A stretch of 64,000 nucleotides of DNA, from the NCBI GenBank assembly GCA_030247855.1, contig JAPDRN010000019.1, positions 186,001 through 250,000 of the forward strand, in the 5' to 3' direction. This stretch comes from Knufia peltigerae (lineage: Eukaryota > Ascomycota > Eurotiomycetes > Chaetothyriales > Trichomeriaceae). Shown here in pieces: positions 61,927 through 64,000 of the stretch (position 1 is the stretch's first letter; every line of letters begins with the position of its first letter). Under the pieces are notes generated by a model. The model worked only from the letters and a program-made list of their open reading frames with translations. It was not told the origin of the DNA and made no database searches. A program made the translations under genes and the position numbers.

Positions 61927-63848
61927 ATGCAAGTATCCAACTTGCTCTCGAATGGAGAGCACAATACACCCAAAAAGATGGCGCCAGCAAAGTCGGTCTC
62001 TTTTGAGCTGCTCCTTGATGAAGGCTTAAAGACCCGAGCCCGCATTCCCCTTCGGGTGGTGCTGAACAACCATGACAGTACAGAGTCCATCATCACTACA
62101 GTGAAAAACTTCTATGGCATATATGATGGCCGGGGAGTGAGCTTTGAAGATGCACTGGGGATCACACTGATTCCCTCCTATGAAAATCTGCCTCCTGACT
62201 CCACTGTTTATATGAGGATTGTGCCAGCACCACAACAGCCGCTGGGAGCATACCCTCTTCCCAACTATGGCGATGAGAATGGGTATGAACCCAAGCGTCG
62301 CCCGAGCCTGGGTGAGCCATTTCAGATGCTACCGCCTCATATGCGGGAACAGTCGCATTCTCCTTCAAGGCCTGCATCACGGCTAGCTCGAAAGAGAAGT
62401 GTCTCTCCAACACAAGGTCGAGGACGCCGTAGTGTATCGCAGCAAAAGGGAGGCCATGTTCCCACGGCCAGTCGTGGCTCAAGTGCCAATGGGAGTTTCC
62501 ATGAAGAAGATGGCTACAGTGACAGTGAGGCAGGGCGCGGTTCAGTCACTGGCTCCAGGAAAGCAAGAAGCGAGCAGTTTGTCAGCTCGGAAATTTCCAC
62601 TGCCAACGTGCTTCAGGATGGTAGACGTGGACAGCCCATTTTCGATAGTTCGGTGAGTTATACCACAGTTTCTCACTTTGGCCCCTTGCTGACACTTGCC
62701 AGACACTCCCACTCTTCGTACCTCCCCAGGTGCCTGTGACTGCCTCACAATCGTCCATATCACCTCAGCGACGATCAGTCCCACAAGAAGGTCCCTCGCC
62801 CTTTCATCCTCCTGCGCAAAAGCTATATAGCCTACAACAAGTCCCCGTGCTGTCTCCACAAAGTTATGGAACAGGTCAAGGTACATATGGCTTTGGCGCA
62901 GGTGCTGAGATCGGAACCCCCGTACCACAACATGGTCATCGTCTGCGAGACAGAACCAGCCTGTATCAAGGACACAATGGGCGCCCTTCTAATGGAGTTT
63001 TGCCAACCCCAGATCCGACTGTTGCCAGCTGTATCTCGGATGAAGACGTCGCTCGCACTTTGATTGCGTTGGGCGACGCTTCGAATTATTCTCACGGACG
63101 TACGTCGAACTCGACCATAGACGAGACTTTCAGTGGTGCTGCTGATGCAGCTTCGTCGACCGGGGCAACGAGTGACAGCGATGAGTACAGCGACGCAGAA
63201 GGGGGACTGCCCAAATATAGAAAATACTTGGATGATGAGGACGAAGATTACGACCAGAGCAGTCCTGCTCGTGAGCAAGAAGACTTTGAGGGTCAGCCAA
63301 AAACAAAGAAAATCAAGACCAAAATGCATGATGGGCCAAGCAATGGCTACCGAACTAAGCAGGGTTCGTCGTCAAAGAACGGAAAATTCACCAGGATACA
63401 TTCAAACACCATGCCAAAGATGGTCAAACACTCGAGTCAACCAAGTATCAACAAGGTGCCTTCTGCTCCTGCTCTTGCTCCTGCCAGCCAAGCTCGGAAA
63501 CTCTCTACATCGAGTGCTACCTTCCAATCCTCGCTGGCTGCAGATGAAGAAGACCTCTCTTCCAAGCCTCGTTGCCAGCGATGCCGAAAGAGCAAAAAGG
63601 GGTGTGATCGACAACGTCCTTGCGGGAGATGCAAGGACGCAGGCATTGGCATCGAAGGATGTATCAGTGAAGATGAAGGCAATGGTCGCAAAGGCCGCTA
63701 TGGACGCCACATGGGTGTCCCTGTCAAGAAATCCGCCGACGACGGTGTGACACTCGACGAGTCATCCGTGGTTCACCTCGGTGCGCACCACAATGATAAT
63801 GCTCTTGTTACCAGCAGCCCCGATAAGAGCAAGAAGAGGAAGCGATAA
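61927..63848 (+). CDS. Zn2Cys6 fungal regulator with C-terminal finger
   Basis: Two exons. The first is 61927-62652; the second starts at 62703 (623 codons) or at 62730 (614 codons), since both acceptors are in frame. I prefer 62703 because it adds TLPLFVPPQ, which reads as coding. An in-frame ATG at 61978 (MAPAKSVSFELLLDEG) is the likely true start by resemblance to relatives. Residues from there to about 110 look like a small globular, ubiquitin-like domain (ARIPLRVVLNNHDSTESIITTVKNFYGIYDG). The middle is Ser/Pro-rich and disordered, with acidic patches (DDEDEDYDQ). The C-terminal cluster C-x2-C-x6-C-x5-C-x2-C-x9-C (CQRCRKSKKGCDRQRPCGRC...) is a Zn2Cys6 finger at about 63571-63662, here near the C-terminus instead of the usual N-terminus. 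Target genes are unknown. Confidence 0.85.
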
Positions 63849-64000
63849 AGCCATTGTTGTACATTGAGAATTCCGTACACGGATTCTGTCAATCAAACAA
63901 AAGAAAAACAATCCGAACAGGTATAGAAGGGGATTGTCAGGGTTTGGATCATTGAGGTCTCAGGGGTCTGCGGTTGGTACGGGGAAAAGATTGAAAACGG
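63849..64000. other. 3' flank at the window end
   Basis: 152 bp after the stop codon of the Zn2Cys6 gene. An AT-rich AACAAAAGAAAAACAA tract lies near 63893-63910. Nothing else can be supported. Confidence 0.4.

Noticed and set aside
1..64000. tRNA genes, CRISPR arrays, insertion sequences or a secondary-metabolite cluster
   Set aside because: I read for T-loop-like words, regularly spaced direct repeats, terminal repeats with transposase-like proteins, and synthase domains. None was convincing. A tRNA search program would be needed to be sure about tRNAs.

Overview
This window is ordinary nuclear chromosome from a filamentous ascomycete (Pezizomycotina). The evidence is short introns (mostly 47-90 bp) with GTAAGT/GTATGA-type donors, CTAAT/CTGAC branch sequences and YAG acceptors, together with fungal-specific families: a GPI-anchored Ser/Thr-rich wall protein, a Zn2Cys6 regulator, an ATF-type bZIP and an HRI-like eIF2alpha kinase. 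Dispersed TACGGAGTA/TACTCCGTA motifs suggest Eurotiomycetes (possibly Chaetothyriales), but that is a weak inference. I see no insertion sequences, CRISPR arrays, rRNA or convincing tRNA genes, and no polyketide or peptide synthase cluster.

Layout. 0.8-8 kb: a conserved fungal protein of unknown role, ESF2 (rRNA processing), a mitochondrial 3-hydroxyisobutyryl-CoA hydrolase, and NMD3 (60S export) read divergently from the hydrolase. 8.4-16.5 kb: succinate-semialdehyde dehydrogenase with five exons, a single-exon eIF2alpha-kinase-like gene, and a GPI-anchored wall protein. 18-29.4 kb: an ATF/CREB-type bZIP factor, a FAD-dependent oxidoreductase, a Pro/Gln-rich protein ending in PPAY, a Cys-pair protein of unknown role, and an Mpv17/PMP22 membrane protein. 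29.9-41.4 kb: cullin-4 divergent from the small RPA subunit, a large GATA-type factor (Ams2/Spt21-like) divergent from SmD2, and dihydroxyacetone kinase. 43.3-51.1 kb: four metabolic enzymes in a row (aldehyde dehydrogenase, aldo-keto reductase, dienelactone hydrolase, medium-chain reductase). 51.4-63.9 kb: a DHX57-like RNA helicase, a B-type cyclin and a Zn2Cys6 protein.

Two functional themes recur. The first is cell cycle and replication: CUL4, RPA3, a putative histone-gene GATA factor and cyclin B. The second is ribosome, RNA and translation: ESF2, NMD3, SmD2, the DHX57-like helicase and the eIF2alpha kinase. The 43-51 kb block looks like redox and hydrolytic catabolism. Gene models were spliced by hand; most junctions are supported by reading-frame phase and family motifs.

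Gene-free stretches are long in places: 10.2-12.1, 14.3-15.6, 16.4-18.3, 19.3-22.1, 41.4-43.3, 48.2-49.7 and 58.7-61.9 kb. I found no clearly novel system. The points most worth a second look are the GATA finger with a 70-residue loop, the TACGGAGTA cluster at 45.3-45.5 kb, the CRE palindrome and upstream ORFs around the bZIP gene, the 43-51 kb enzyme group, and several splice-site alternatives that would change protein ends.
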